64,000 bases of DNA from G963663365 sp963663365 (GTDB lineage Bacteria > Hinthialibacterota > Hinthialibacteria > Hinthialibacterales > G963663365): NCBI GenBank assembly GCA_963663365.2, contig CAXXIH010000004.1, positions 186,001 through 250,000 on the forward strand, in the 5' to 3' direction. Numbering within the stretch: the stretch's first letter is position 1; each line of letters starts with the position of its first letter. Of the stretch, positions 18,335-27,381 are shown piece by piece. Both the position numbers and the translations under genes were made by a program. The notes below the pieces were generated by a model. The model saw only the letters and a program-made list of their open reading frames with translations. It did not search any database and was not told where the DNA came from.

Positions 18335-19105
18335 TTATTCGCTGACAATAAATGTCGTTTGGTCCAAACCGGTATTGCCATCGGCGGGATCATACGCATA
18401 GACAATGATCTCATAGGCTCCGGCCGTATCCGTTGTATAGGCGGTTTCCATTTGGCTCCGTATCCCCGCATAAGTCAGAGGAACCGTGTCTACTTTTTTG
18501 CCATTCCGTTTTACAATGGCGGCTATTTCAAATTGATCTGAATTCCACAAACCGCCCGGCTCCAAGGGACATCCGCACATCATGGTTACATTGGCCGTGA
18601 TTTTTACTTCCTGCGACGCCCCCGAAAGTTTGATATGAGCAGGTGGAGACAAAATATCGACAACAAATCCCGGCATAATGAGCGTCCAACCATCACCCCC
18701 GGTGATGTGCTTCCCGGGAACAATCCATTGCGTCATACTTACGCGGTTTGCCGACTGCCGTTGTGCCAAAGGTCCATATGCGGTCACCTCTACAAAACGT
18801 GGTTCTTCCAAATCCAACACTGCCTTATAGACGGCAGAATCTTCAGTTGATATGGGATCATGAGGCTTTCTCGATTCTTTCATGATCTTTTCCGTATCGC
18901 CGGTTGAACCTTGTGTGATCCCTTCTGCCAACAATTCTCCCGTATCCGCATCTTTGATGAGGATGCGTACACCGCCCATCGAAGTCCCGACATATTTTGC
19001 GCCTTTGCTCAATACCCGAACGGCAATCTCGGTCGGTTCGGCTTGGGCAATGGATACGGCAAAAATCAGCAGAAATGATTGCAGCAAAATCTTTCGATAA
19101 GTCAT
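18335..19105 (-). CDS. Exported protein with MCGCP motif, function unknown
   Basis: A 256-residue secreted protein. The start at 19105 has GAGAGG upstream; a longer frame to 19156 is less likely. The signal peptide ends at SIAQAEP. The mature part is beta-rich and ends in an Ig-like stretch (AGAYEIIVYAYDPADGNTGL). A short cysteine motif MMCGCPLEPGGLW sits near residue 175, in a region that looks like a second beta-sandwich. I recall similar CGCP proteins in Deltaproteobacteria-like genomes but cannot name the family. The gene is divergent from the sugar cluster, with only about 115 bp between the starts. Confidence 0.65.
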   Translation of the reverse strand: MTYRKILLQSFLLIFAVSIAQAEPTEIAVRVLSKGAKYVGTSMGGVRILIKDADTGELLAEGITQGSTGDTEKIMKESRKPHDPISTEDSAVYKAVLDLEEPRFVEVTAYGPLAQRQSANRVSMTQWIVPGKHITGGDGWTLIMPGFVVDILSPPAHIKLSGASQEVKITANVTMMCGCPLEPGGLWNSDQFEIAAIVKRNGKKVDTVPLTYAGIRSQMETAYTTDTAGAYEIIVYAYDPADGNTGLDQTTFIVSE

Positions 19106-19221
19106 GATAATTGTCCTCTCACAGGCAGATTCAAGAACAGTATAAAGGAAGCACAAAATGGTCTGTAGAAAAGGCCCTGCCTATCTGTAAACTACTCAAA
19201 TCGCGAATTCTAGGATTTGAG

Positions 19222-20700
19222 ATGGTCAAGCAACGTTACGTTCTTGGAATTGATGTGGGGACATCGGGCGTAAAAGCCATTGTGCTCGCTGAAGACGGCC
19301 AAATCGCGGCCCGGGGTGCGGCTACATTGCCTGAGCCTCAAATTGACGGGAAATGCCGCGAACAGGATGCCCGGCTCTGGTGGAAAACGGCTCGCGAGGC
19401 AATCGGTACGGCCTGTAAAGAACTTCACACGAATGGCGGCTCGCCCGCACAAATCTCTTCAATTGCCATCGATGGCACCTCAGGAACAATCGTACCGGTC
19501 GATGCCGATACAAAACCGCTACGTCTAGGCATGATGTACAACGATGGACGTTCGGTCGAAGAAGCAGCGGCTCTCAACCAAAGCGGTGAGGACGTATTAG
19601 AACGGCTGGGATATAGATTCAACGCCTCCTTTAGCTTGGCCAAAATTTTATGGCTGCATCGTAACGAACCAAAGATTATCAAGAAGACACATTGCATTCT
19701 GCACCAGGCGGATTACATCGCCGCCAAACTCACAGGCGGCTTATGCAGCAGTGATGAATCCAACGCTCTTAAATCCGGGTATGACATCTTAGAGCGCCGT
19801 TGGCCTTCCTATATTGAGGAGGCAGGAATCAATCATAAAATACTCCCGGAAGTTGTTCCGATAGGCGGAAAGATCGGTTCTGTCGGCAAAGATGCACATG
19901 AAGAATTTGGCCTTTCACCGGACTGCTGTCTGGTTGGAGGCATGAGTGATGGCACCGCCGCTTGCGTGGCCTCGGGCGCAAAAAAAGAAGGCGATGGCAA
20001 CACGACTTTGGGAACAACCATCGTCTGGAAGATCATTTCTTCGCAGCTGGTATGCGATCCCCAGGGACGGCTTTATTCGCACCGTCATCCCGGCGGAGGT
20101 TTTTTGCCGGGAGGAGCCGGAAATTCAGGCGGACAGGGTCTGCGTCATATGTTAAGCACAGAAACAAATGATGTGGATGACCTTCTGCAATCTTTGGCAA
20201 ACCAATTAAAAGATGAAACCTTTTCCGAAACCGTCACCTATCCGTTGCCTTCGCCCGGCGAACGCTTTCCATTTATCAATCCCGGGTTTGAAGCATTTAC
20301 GACTGTTCCTCCGGGAAATCCATTGGCTCTTTATCGTTCGGCTTTGGAAGGTATCGCATGTATCGAATGCTGGGGATATGAGATGGCTGAATCCTTAGGC
20401 GCGGAAGGCGGAGGGGATGTTTGGACCACAGGCAAGGGCGCGGAACTGGATGTATGGATGCAGATGCGGGCCGACATCTTAGGCCGTCCGGTATGCCGCG
20501 CGGAAAATCCTGAATCGGCTTATGGAACGGCATTGGTGGCGGCCATGAATTCCTGGTTCAATGGTTCCTGGGTAGACACCGCCGACAATATGATTCAAAT
20601 CGGCCTGCGTTGCGAACCGCACACAAAAAATCAAGATGCCGCCAAAGAAGTCTATGCGCGGTTCCGCGAAGCTTGCGCTCAACGAGGTCAAATCGAATAG
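19222..20700 (+). CDS. FGGY-family carbohydrate kinase
   Basis: ATP-dependent sugar kinase of 492 residues, most like xylulokinase among FGGY members. The start at 19222 opens with MVKQRYVLGIDVGTSG, the first phosphate loop; the frame extends back to 19111 but would overlap the divergent gene. The second ATP motif is near GGMSDGTAACVASG and TLGTTIVW, the adenosine part near GEGGGDVWTTGKGAELD-like residues. It heads a cluster with phosphohexomutase, class II aldolase, a TIM-barrel isomerase and an exported alpha-mannosidase, so its substrate is probably a ketose or polyol made from imported sugar. The precise sugar cannot be told. Confidence 0.85.
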   Translation: MVKQRYVLGIDVGTSGVKAIVLAEDGQIAARGAATLPEPQIDGKCREQDARLWWKTAREAIGTACKELHTNGGSPAQISSIAIDGTSGTIVPVDADTKPLRLGMMYNDGRSVEEAAALNQSGEDVLERLGYRFNASFSLAKILWLHRNEPKIIKKTHCILHQADYIAAKLTGGLCSSDESNALKSGYDILERRWPSYIEEAGINHKILPEVVPIGGKIGSVGKDAHEEFGLSPDCCLVGGMSDGTAACVASGAKKEGDGNTTLGTTIVWKIISSQLVCDPQGRLYSHRHPGGGFLPGGAGNSGGQGLRHMLSTETNDVDDLLQSLANQLKDETFSETVTYPLPSPGERFPFINPGFEAFTTVPPGNPLALYRSALEGIACIECWGYEMAESLGAEGGGDVWTTGKGAELDVWMQMRADILGRPVCRAENPESAYGTALVAAMNSWFNGSWVDTADNMIQIGLRCEPHTKNQDAAKEVYARFREACAQRGQIE

Positions 20701-20703
20701 CAA

Positions 20704-22119
20704 ATGCCGAACGCATCGAACAACAATCCATTCAAAGACTGCGACATTCGCGGAAAATATCCCTCAGAAGTTCATGAGAGACTTTTTCAATCGGTCGGCT
20801 ATAGGCTGGGCGGGGCCGTCGCCAATGCTAAGGGCTTGGATGGATTTCGCTATGAATTAATCGTCGCAGGCGATGCACGTCCAACAACACAAGGCCTAAA
20901 AGAAAGCCTCTTTGCAGGATTGGCCGAGCATGATATTCCCATTCTTGATTTGGGTGTTGTGCCCACGCCGGTCACGTATTGGACCAAGGCCCGGCGGCGC
21001 TCGTTGGCATGCGCAATCGTTACCGCATCTCACAATCCCCCGGATTGGAACGGCCTGAAGGTCATGATCGGCGGCTTTCCACCAACCCCGGATTGCATTC
21101 AACAACTCGCAGTTCCGGCAGATGAATTCATTTCGCAAACATCTGCAAAAGCAACGAACATTCAAATCCTCGAAAACACCGTCGATGATTATTGCACAGA
21201 ACTCATTGAATCTCGTAAGAATCATGGCATAGACAAATTGAAAATTGTGCTCGATCCGGGCAACGGCCTGCAAACACTTACCGCTCCAAGAGTATTCGAT
21301 ACTTTGGGTGCGGAACTTGTAATCATTAACGGCCGGCTGGATGGAACCTACCCGGATCGTCATCCCGATAGCGCTCCCGCCAAAAACCTAACGGCACTAA
21401 GCCAAGCCGTGCTTCAAGAAAAGGCGAATCTCGGTTTTGCTTTTGACGGCGATGGCGACCGAATCAATGTTGTTGATAACCGGGGCCGAGTGCTGGGCGC
21501 GGAACGGCTCACAATGTTGTTAATGCAAGGCCCTCTTAAACCCGCGCCGGACCAATCGGTGATTTTGGACATCAAGTGTTCGATGCAGTTAGAAAGGCTG
21601 GCGCTGGCCTGCGGAGGAAGGCCCGAACGCTGTAAAAGCGGACATGCCTATATGAAACAAGCGGTTCTTGAAAAAGATGCTTGTTTCGGCATCGAACTTT
21701 CCGGCCATCTGTTTTGGGGGCAGTTGGAGGGAAGAGACGATCCACTCTACACCGCATTGCTTTTGGCCGAGCAATATGCAAAATCAGACAAGTCCCTCGC
21801 AGACACTGTGGATGCGCTAATGCCGATGTTGATGACTCCGGACATTCGCATCCCTGCAAGATCGGATGAGATTGACCGTATCCTCACACGTTGTGAAGAA
21901 GGCATCGAATCATCCCAGGTCGAGACTCTGGACGGTGTGCGTCTGGTCTGGGAGGATGGTTGGCTGGTGGTGCGGCGTTCGATCACCGAACCGAAGTTTA
22001 CATTGCGTCTTGAAGGTGACTCCGAAGATTCACTCCATGAAGTTGGAGAACGGTTTCTTGAGGTTTTTCCACAGTACCGGCAGGAGATCGAGGATGCAAT
22101 CCGCAGCACGCTACAATAA
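20704..22119 (+). CDS. Phosphomannomutase / phosphoglucomutase family enzyme
   Basis: A 471-residue alpha-D-phosphohexomutase. The phosphoserine loop is TASHNPPDWNGLKVM (about residues 105-119), the metal site is DGDGDR (near 245), and the sugar-specificity loop is GIELSGHLFWG. GIELSGH corresponds to the GEMSGH loop that contacts both glucose and mannose phosphates. It starts 3 bp after the kinase stop, so the two are translationally linked. Next to an alpha-mannosidase, mannose-1-P/mannose-6-P interconversion is a reasonable role, but it may also serve surface glycan synthesis. Confidence 0.88.
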   Translation: MPNASNNNPFKDCDIRGKYPSEVHERLFQSVGYRLGGAVANAKGLDGFRYELIVAGDARPTTQGLKESLFAGLAEHDIPILDLGVVPTPVTYWTKARRRSLACAIVTASHNPPDWNGLKVMIGGFPPTPDCIQQLAVPADEFISQTSAKATNIQILENTVDDYCTELIESRKNHGIDKLKIVLDPGNGLQTLTAPRVFDTLGAELVIINGRLDGTYPDRHPDSAPAKNLTALSQAVLQEKANLGFAFDGDGDRINVVDNRGRVLGAERLTMLLMQGPLKPAPDQSVILDIKCSMQLERLALACGGRPERCKSGHAYMKQAVLEKDACFGIELSGHLFWGQLEGRDDPLYTALLLAEQYAKSDKSLADTVDALMPMLMTPDIRIPARSDEIDRILTRCEEGIESSQVETLDGVRLVWEDGWLVVRRSITEPKFTLRLEGDSEDSLHEVGERFLEVFPQYRQEIEDAIRSTLQ

Positions 22120-22171
22120 AGCGATTCGCTAGATTGGGATCCACTCCCTTTCAACACATGAGGCAAACAAG

Positions 22172-22840
22172 ATGCGTGGTGAAACAATACGGCAAGAACT
22201 TGTTGAATACGGAAACAAACTTATAGCAGAAGGCCTGGTGGCCGGACCGGGCGGGAATATCAGCGCCCGTGATGAGAATATAATTTATCTCTCACCCAGC
22301 GGATATGCCTTCGATGAATTACAGCCGGAAGATTATGTGGGGCTCGATATTGAATCGGGCGAGGTTGTTGAAGGCGAACACCGGCCCACTTCGGAATTCC
22401 TGATGCATCTATTCGCCTATCGAAAACGGCCCGATATCGGTGCGGTCGTCCATACGCATCCCCGGTACACAATCGCGATGACAAGTTCCGGGCATGATCT
22501 CAAGGCCATGTTTGCCGATTTTCATATTTACACACATTCAATGATTCCTCATATCGACTACGTTACGGTTACCACACCGGAAATGGCCCGCGCGGTTGAG
22601 GCCGTTATTGATGAGGCCAACTGCGTGGTGCTTCGAAATCATGGCGCGGTCACATTAGGGCACCATCTCAAAGAAGCCTATTACCGAATGGCTTCCCTTG
22701 AAGAAGGCGCGCAAATTCAATGGATGGCTTCGCTTGTGGGCACACCGCGATTTCTAACAGCTTCGGAGTTAACGGATTTGGATCAACTCAAATCCGAAAT
22801 CTACCGCCGAAAACTTCTCGCTGAGGCGAAAAGAAAATAA
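22172..22840 (+). CDS. Class II aldolase/adducin family protein
   Basis: A 222-residue metal-dependent aldolase of the FucA/AraD family. The phosphate-binding loop GGNISARDE is near residue 28. The acidic catalytic residue is in RPTSEFLMH. The metal histidines are in VVHTHPRY (HTH, near 95) and NHGAVTLGHHLKEAYYR (His near 155). Members cleave or epimerise ketose-1-phosphates such as L-fuculose-1-P or L-rhamnulose-1-P, or L-ribulose-5-P. In the cluster order kinase-mutase-aldolase-isomerase it fits a ketose-phosphate cleavage step. Confidence 0.85.
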   Translation: MRGETIRQELVEYGNKLIAEGLVAGPGGNISARDENIIYLSPSGYAFDELQPEDYVGLDIESGEVVEGEHRPTSEFLMHLFAYRKRPDIGAVVHTHPRYTIAMTSSGHDLKAMFADFHIYTHSMIPHIDYVTVTTPEMARAVEAVIDEANCVVLRNHGAVTLGHHLKEAYYRMASLEEGAQIQWMASLVGTPRFLTASELTDLDQLKSEIYRRKLLAEAKRK

Positions 22841-22891
22841 CAACAAGTCCAGCAGTTGGGCTCGAGCGCTTGTTTGATTGGGATAGTAATC

Positions 22892-23656
22892 ATGGCACAG
22901 ACACAAATCGGTATTCAGCTATACACCTTACGCGATTACACAAAAACACCAGAAGATATCGCTAAAACACTCGCCAAAGTTAAAGAAATCGGTTACGACG
23001 CAGTCCAACTTTCCGCCCTTGGCCCTATTGAAAACAGCGAGTTGGTTAAGTTGCTTCGTAAAAATGAACTTGCCGTGGCGGCAACACACACATCCTGGGA
23101 CCGGCTAACGGGCGAGATCGAAGCCGTCATCGAAGAACATAAAGAACTCGGCTGTAAACACGTTGCCATTGGCAGTATGCCGATGCGTCCCGGTAATTAT
23201 GAAGACATTTATCACTTTGCCCGTATCGCTGAACAGGTCGGTCAAGCACTGGTTGAAGCAGGACTCACATTCAGCTATCACAATCATAGTTTTGAATTCG
23301 CACACTTTGACGGCGGCACCGGTCTGGATGTTATTGCCGACATCACCAATCCCAAGTATTTGTGTTTCGAGATCGATACCTATTGGGTGCAGCATGGCGG
23401 GGGCGATCCGGCGGAGTGGATCCGCAAATTTAAAAACCGTATCCATGTTATTCACTTTAAGGACATGGTGATCGCGGATGGGAAACAGGCCATGTGTGAA
23501 GTCGGCGAAGGAAACCTCAATTGGCCGGAAATTATTGAAGCCTGCAAAGAGGCTGATGTGGAATGGTACTTGGTTGAACAGGATACCTGCGCCGGGGACC
23601 CTTTTGAGAGCATTGCCACAAGCCTCAAAAACATGCACAAAATGGGACTGCAATAG
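22892..23656 (+). CDS. Sugar phosphate isomerase/epimerase (xylose isomerase-like TIM barrel)
   Basis: A 254-residue single-domain TIM barrel of the AP endonuclease-2/xylose-isomerase-like family. The start at 22892 (MAQTQIGIQLYTLRDY) is favoured, since the longer frame to 22856 lacks family residues. Metal-binding positions can be seen in AGLTFSYHNHSFEF, KYLCFEIDTYW and RIHVIHFKDM, plus the last Glu in VEWYLVEQDT. Family members include IolE-like and D-tagatose 3-epimerase-like enzymes. Fourth gene of the sugar cluster; a ketose or aldose isomerisation before the kinase is plausible. Confidence 0.82.
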   Translation: MAQTQIGIQLYTLRDYTKTPEDIAKTLAKVKEIGYDAVQLSALGPIENSELVKLLRKNELAVAATHTSWDRLTGEIEAVIEEHKELGCKHVAIGSMPMRPGNYEDIYHFARIAEQVGQALVEAGLTFSYHNHSFEFAHFDGGTGLDVIADITNPKYLCFEIDTYWVQHGGGDPAEWIRKFKNRIHVIHFKDMVIADGKQAMCEVGEGNLNWPEIIEACKEADVEWYLVEQDTCAGDPFESIATSLKNMHKMGLQ

Positions 23657-23778
23657 GCAGGCAATCCGAGCGAAAAGAATAAGATGAATCTCCGGTTCGA
23701 AGCATTTTAATGCCAGAGCCGGATTTTAATATCAACCGCCAGCCCAAACACACATCCTCATACGGGATTCTGCTAAGA

Positions 23779-26700
23779 ATGAATTCATCGCTTAAGGCAT
23801 TTGCACTTCTTATTACTCTATCGACAAGCCTTACTGCTTCAGCAGCCGATTGGCATCCTTATCCTTTACGTGAAAACGGCACGATTCCCGTATGGACGGT
23901 ACTTGGCCCATTTCCAAACGGCACGCCTCAATTCCATGGCCCGGGATGCTTCGGTTTCTTCACAGATTTCTTAAAGGCCTCCGGCGGAGAAGCAAACTGT
24001 ACACCATCGGTGGATGATTCGGTTGAATATGAAGGTATGAAGAAGCTATCTTGGATACTGGGATTCACCGATCCTACCGGATTACTGGATTACATCGAGA
24101 CCTTTGAAATCGACAAAGAGACACCGGGAGCGGCATACGCCTATTGCAGAATCGAATCTCCTGTCGAACAAAAAATCTTTTTCTTAGCCAGCAGCAATGA
24201 CGGCATTCGCATGTGGCTCAACGGCCAAATGATTCATGAAAACCATGTGGGCCGTACTGTCGATGAAGGCGGCATCGACCGCGTACCCGCCACACTCCAG
24301 GCAGGCGCCAACAACCTCATGGTAAAAGTCGACCAAGGATTGGGCGGCTGGGGACAACGAATCATTCTTGCCGACCCGAACGGCAATCCACTCAAAAGCA
24401 TCACCCTGCAAATTCAATCACCATCACCGCTTCTCGGCAAAATCCATGGAGCCAAGTTTGCCCCGTCCGCGCTTATCGCCAAAACACCGCAAGGCGAAAG
24501 GCAGATCGTCATGGCCCAAATCCTCTCGGGGGGATTAAAGGATGCTGTCTGCCGAATCTCTAAGCCTGAATGGAACGAACCGTATGTTTTCCCTCTTGGC
24601 AATCTGCCATTAGGCAAACAACAAATAGAACTGCAAGCACCCGTCATCACCCAAGATGGACCGGCAAGTATCGTATTTGAATCGGAAGCAGGTAAAATCC
24701 AATTTGATGATGTCCCATTCACAAAGTGCCGTAAATGGACAATCGATCTCATCCAGCATACACACACGGATATCGGCTATACCCGCCCGCAAGATGAATT
24801 ACTGCCCGCATTTTTACGTCAAATCGATAACGCGCTGGACTATTGCGATTTAACCGATGACTATCCGGAGGAATCAAAATTCCGCTGGACCTGCGAAGTA
24901 TCTTGGCCAGTCAAAGAATATCTCTTACGCCGTCCCTCCGAACAGATTGCACGTCTTAAGAAGCGAGTAGCGGAAGGCCGCATTGAAATCGCCGCACTGT
25001 TTTTAAACATGGATGAGCTGGCCGATGAAAATATGACAGCCCGCTCCTTGCAGCCGATTCGCGATATCAGAGAACAGGGGTTTGAAATAACCACGGCCAT
25101 GCAAAACGATGTGCCGGGTGTTGCCTGGTGCCTGGCCGACTATTTCAACGATATCGGCATCAAATACCTGACCATGGGTATCAACAACGACCGGACGCCC
25201 CGTGCGTTTGAACGTCCCACCGCATTTTGGTGGGAATCACCATCGGGTAAACGTGTACTGGCCTGGCGTCCGGATCATTATCACACCGGCAACCATCTAC
25301 GGATCCACCAGGGACTTATCGAGCCTCTAAAAAACAATACCCTTGGCTACCTCAAAGTGCTTGAGGACAAAGGTTATCCCTTTGACCGCATCGCGGCTCA
25401 ATACTCAGGCACACAAATCGACAATTCACCTCCGGCCATAACAGAATGCGACTTGATCCGCAAATGGAATGAACTCTATGCCTGGCCTCACCTTAGGTCC
25501 TCCATTGCACGCGATTTCCTCGAATATGTCGAAAGCAACCACGCAGATGAACTTCCGGTCTGTCGCGGCGCTTGGCCGAATTGGTGGACCGATGGATTTG
25601 CGTTTACGCATTTTGAGTCGGCTGAAGCGCGAAGAACACATATGACACTGAATGTCGCCGAAGGCATGCTTTCGGCTTCGGCATTGTTAGGCGCGCAGAT
25701 ACCCGGTGCAGCACTCAACGATTTAGAGGTGATTCGGGAAGATTTAATCTTTTATGACGAGCATACCTATGGTGCTCAAGAGACCTTCAGCAAACCCACC
25801 GCTGAAAATACTGCCGTGCAATGGGGTGAAAAGGTCTCTCACCTTTGGGATGCAGTAAAAGACAGTGCAATGGCTCAAGAAACTGCATGGGGATTGCTTG
25901 AGCCTAATTTACCCAAAGAGAATGTTCCCACCATTTGCGTTTTTAACACATTAAGTTGGAAACGTTCCGGCATGATTGAAGTTTATATCGGGCATGAACT
26001 GCTACCGCTCAACCGTAAATTTCGCATAGTCGATACGGTTAACGGCGCTGAAGTGCCCATCGAACGCATTTGGAGCCGTTTCGAAGGCAGTTATTGGAGA
26101 ATGTGGGTGGATGATGTTCCGCCATTGGGATACAAAACTGTACGCATTGAAGTAACCGGCAAAGAAATCACAGAGGAAAACGCCGAAATTCATGCTCCAG
26201 TAAATTCGCCGGAATGTATCTTAGAAAACAACGATTACCGCATTGCCGTTGAGACACAGACCGGCACCATCTCCAGTTTGATCGATAAAATCCGGAAGCA
26301 GGAATTAGTCGATAAAGACTGTCCATGGAAAATGGGTCAGCTCATTGTCGACAGATTGACCGATGTACAGTTTTATGACCGGGAATCCTACTTGGATCGA
26401 TCCACGCGCACATTCACGCGTAACGTACTTGTGGAGAAGCCGGAGAGCCATCCGCTTTGGGATAGCATACGAATCACTGCGGATGCCGATGGCTTTGTCC
26501 ATTCAGAAGAGGAACCCGGCATCCAATGCGAACTGCGGCTTTACAAATATACAAAGAAAATAGAAATACAATTCACTGTCAACAAAGAGTTTGTCACAGT
26601 ACCAGAATCTGTCTATGTCGGATTCCCCTTTGCCCCCAAAGATGGTGAAATCATCTATGAGGCACAGGGCGGCTTGGTGTCTCCCGGTGTCAATCAACTT

Positions 26701-27306
26701 CCGGGCTCATCAAGCGATTGGCATACCGTACAGAATTTCATCACCGTTCGTGAACCAAATAGCCAGATCGTATTCGGAAGCGATGAAATTTTCCTGGCTC
26801 AATTCGGCGATATCAATATGGGTAAATGGCAAACCATCGCTGAAGTCGAGAGGCCGTATATTTTCTCATGGGTGATGAATAATTACTGGACACACAATTA
26901 CCGGGGAACCAAAGAAACGGTCTTCACCTGGCGTTATTATGTAACTTCTTCCGACGATACATCCAACACGTTGGCAACCCGCTTCGGTTGGGAATCCCGC
27001 ACACCATTGACGGCCTGTGTTTTCGCGCCGGCCAATCCCAAACTCGGTCCATCCTCGCTTTCGGCATTGACATGGGATACACCAAGTCTATTGCTGGTAA
27101 ATCTGCGCCCCGCATTGGATGGCAATGGATTGATTTTGCAGTTACGCGAAGTTGAAGGAAAAAAAGCAAACACGTCTTTCAACTTTCCCACACTTGAATC
27201 GGCTCAAATAGACCGCGTAAACGTTATCGAAGAAACGCTGGAAAAGAACGTAACGACAATGGAGTTCAAACCATTTGAAGTCCATTTCTTCAGATTGAAC
27301 TTGTAA
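23779..27306 (+). CDS. Exported GH38-family alpha-mannosidase with N-terminal PA14-like domain
   Basis: A 1175-residue secreted glycosidase. The start at 23779 gives a clean signal peptide ending ASAADWHP. Residues about 30-210 resemble a PA14/CBM-like sugar-binding domain (LGPFPNG, ASSNDGIRMWLNGQMI, LQAGANNLMVKV). The GH38 catalytic domain begins near residue 325 with HTHTDIGY (zinc His and Asp). It includes the nucleophile Asp in MQNDVPGVAW and the third zinc site in YDEHTYGAQE. The GH38 C-terminal beta domains fill the rest. It probably removes mannose, or a related sugar, from outside glycans to feed the enzymes coded just upstream. Terminator at 27320. Confidence 0.88.
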   Translation: MNSSLKAFALLITLSTSLTASAADWHPYPLRENGTIPVWTVLGPFPNGTPQFHGPGCFGFFTDFLKASGGEANCTPSVDDSVEYEGMKKLSWILGFTDPTGLLDYIETFEIDKETPGAAYAYCRIESPVEQKIFFLASSNDGIRMWLNGQMIHENHVGRTVDEGGIDRVPATLQAGANNLMVKVDQGLGGWGQRIILADPNGNPLKSITLQIQSPSPLLGKIHGAKFAPSALIAKTPQGERQIVMAQILSGGLKDAVCRISKPEWNEPYVFPLGNLPLGKQQIELQAPVITQDGPASIVFESEAGKIQFDDVPFTKCRKWTIDLIQHTHTDIGYTRPQDELLPAFLRQIDNALDYCDLTDDYPEESKFRWTCEVSWPVKEYLLRRPSEQIARLKKRVAEGRIEIAALFLNMDELADENMTARSLQPIRDIREQGFEITTAMQNDVPGVAWCLADYFNDIGIKYLTMGINNDRTPRAFERPTAFWWESPSGKRVLAWRPDHYHTGNHLRIHQGLIEPLKNNTLGYLKVLEDKGYPFDRIAAQYSGTQIDNSPPAITECDLIRKWNELYAWPHLRSSIARDFLEYVESNHADELPVCRGAWPNWWTDGFAFTHFESAEARRTHMTLNVAEGMLSASALLGAQIPGAALNDLEVIREDLIFYDEHTYGAQETFSKPTAENTAVQWGEKVSHLWDAVKDSAMAQETAWGLLEPNLPKENVPTICVFNTLSWKRSGMIEVYIGHELLPLNRKFRIVDTVNGAEVPIERIWSRFEGSYWRMWVDDVPPLGYKTVRIEVTGKEITEENAEIHAPVNSPECILENNDYRIAVETQTGTISSLIDKIRKQELVDKDCPWKMGQLIVDRLTDVQFYDRESYLDRSTRTFTRNVLVEKPESHPLWDSIRITADADGFVHSEEEPGIQCELRLYKYTKKIEIQFTVNKEFVTVPESVYVGFPFAPKDGEIIYEAQGGLVSPGVNQLPGSSSDWHTVQNFITVREPNSQIVFGSDEIFLAQFGDINMGKWQTIAEVERPYIFSWVMNNYWTHNYRGTKETVFTWRYYVTSSDDTSNTLATRFGWESRTPLTACVFAPANPKLGPSSLSALTWDTPSLLLVNLRPALDGNGLILQLREVEGKKANTSFNFPTLESAQIDRVNVIEETLEKNVTTMEFKPFEVHFFRLNL

Positions 27307-27319
27307 CCGGCCTTCAATG

Positions 27320-27348
27320 AAAGCGGCCGGGAATTTCCGGCCGCTTTT
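27320..27348. terminator. Terminator after the alpha-mannosidase gene
   Basis: AAAGCGGCCGG (27320-27330) pairs with CCGGCCGCTTT (27337-27347) over a GAATTT loop and is followed by T. Lies 14 bp after the stop; the A-run on the left would let it serve the convergent gene too. Confidence 0.88.
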
Positions 27349-27381
27349 GCAGGGACTTCATGTTTAAAAAACAATATCGAG

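Noticed and set aside
23657..23778. GGTTCGAAGC, like a tRNA T-loop
   Set aside because: No matching acceptor, D or anticodon arms around it, so not a tRNA.
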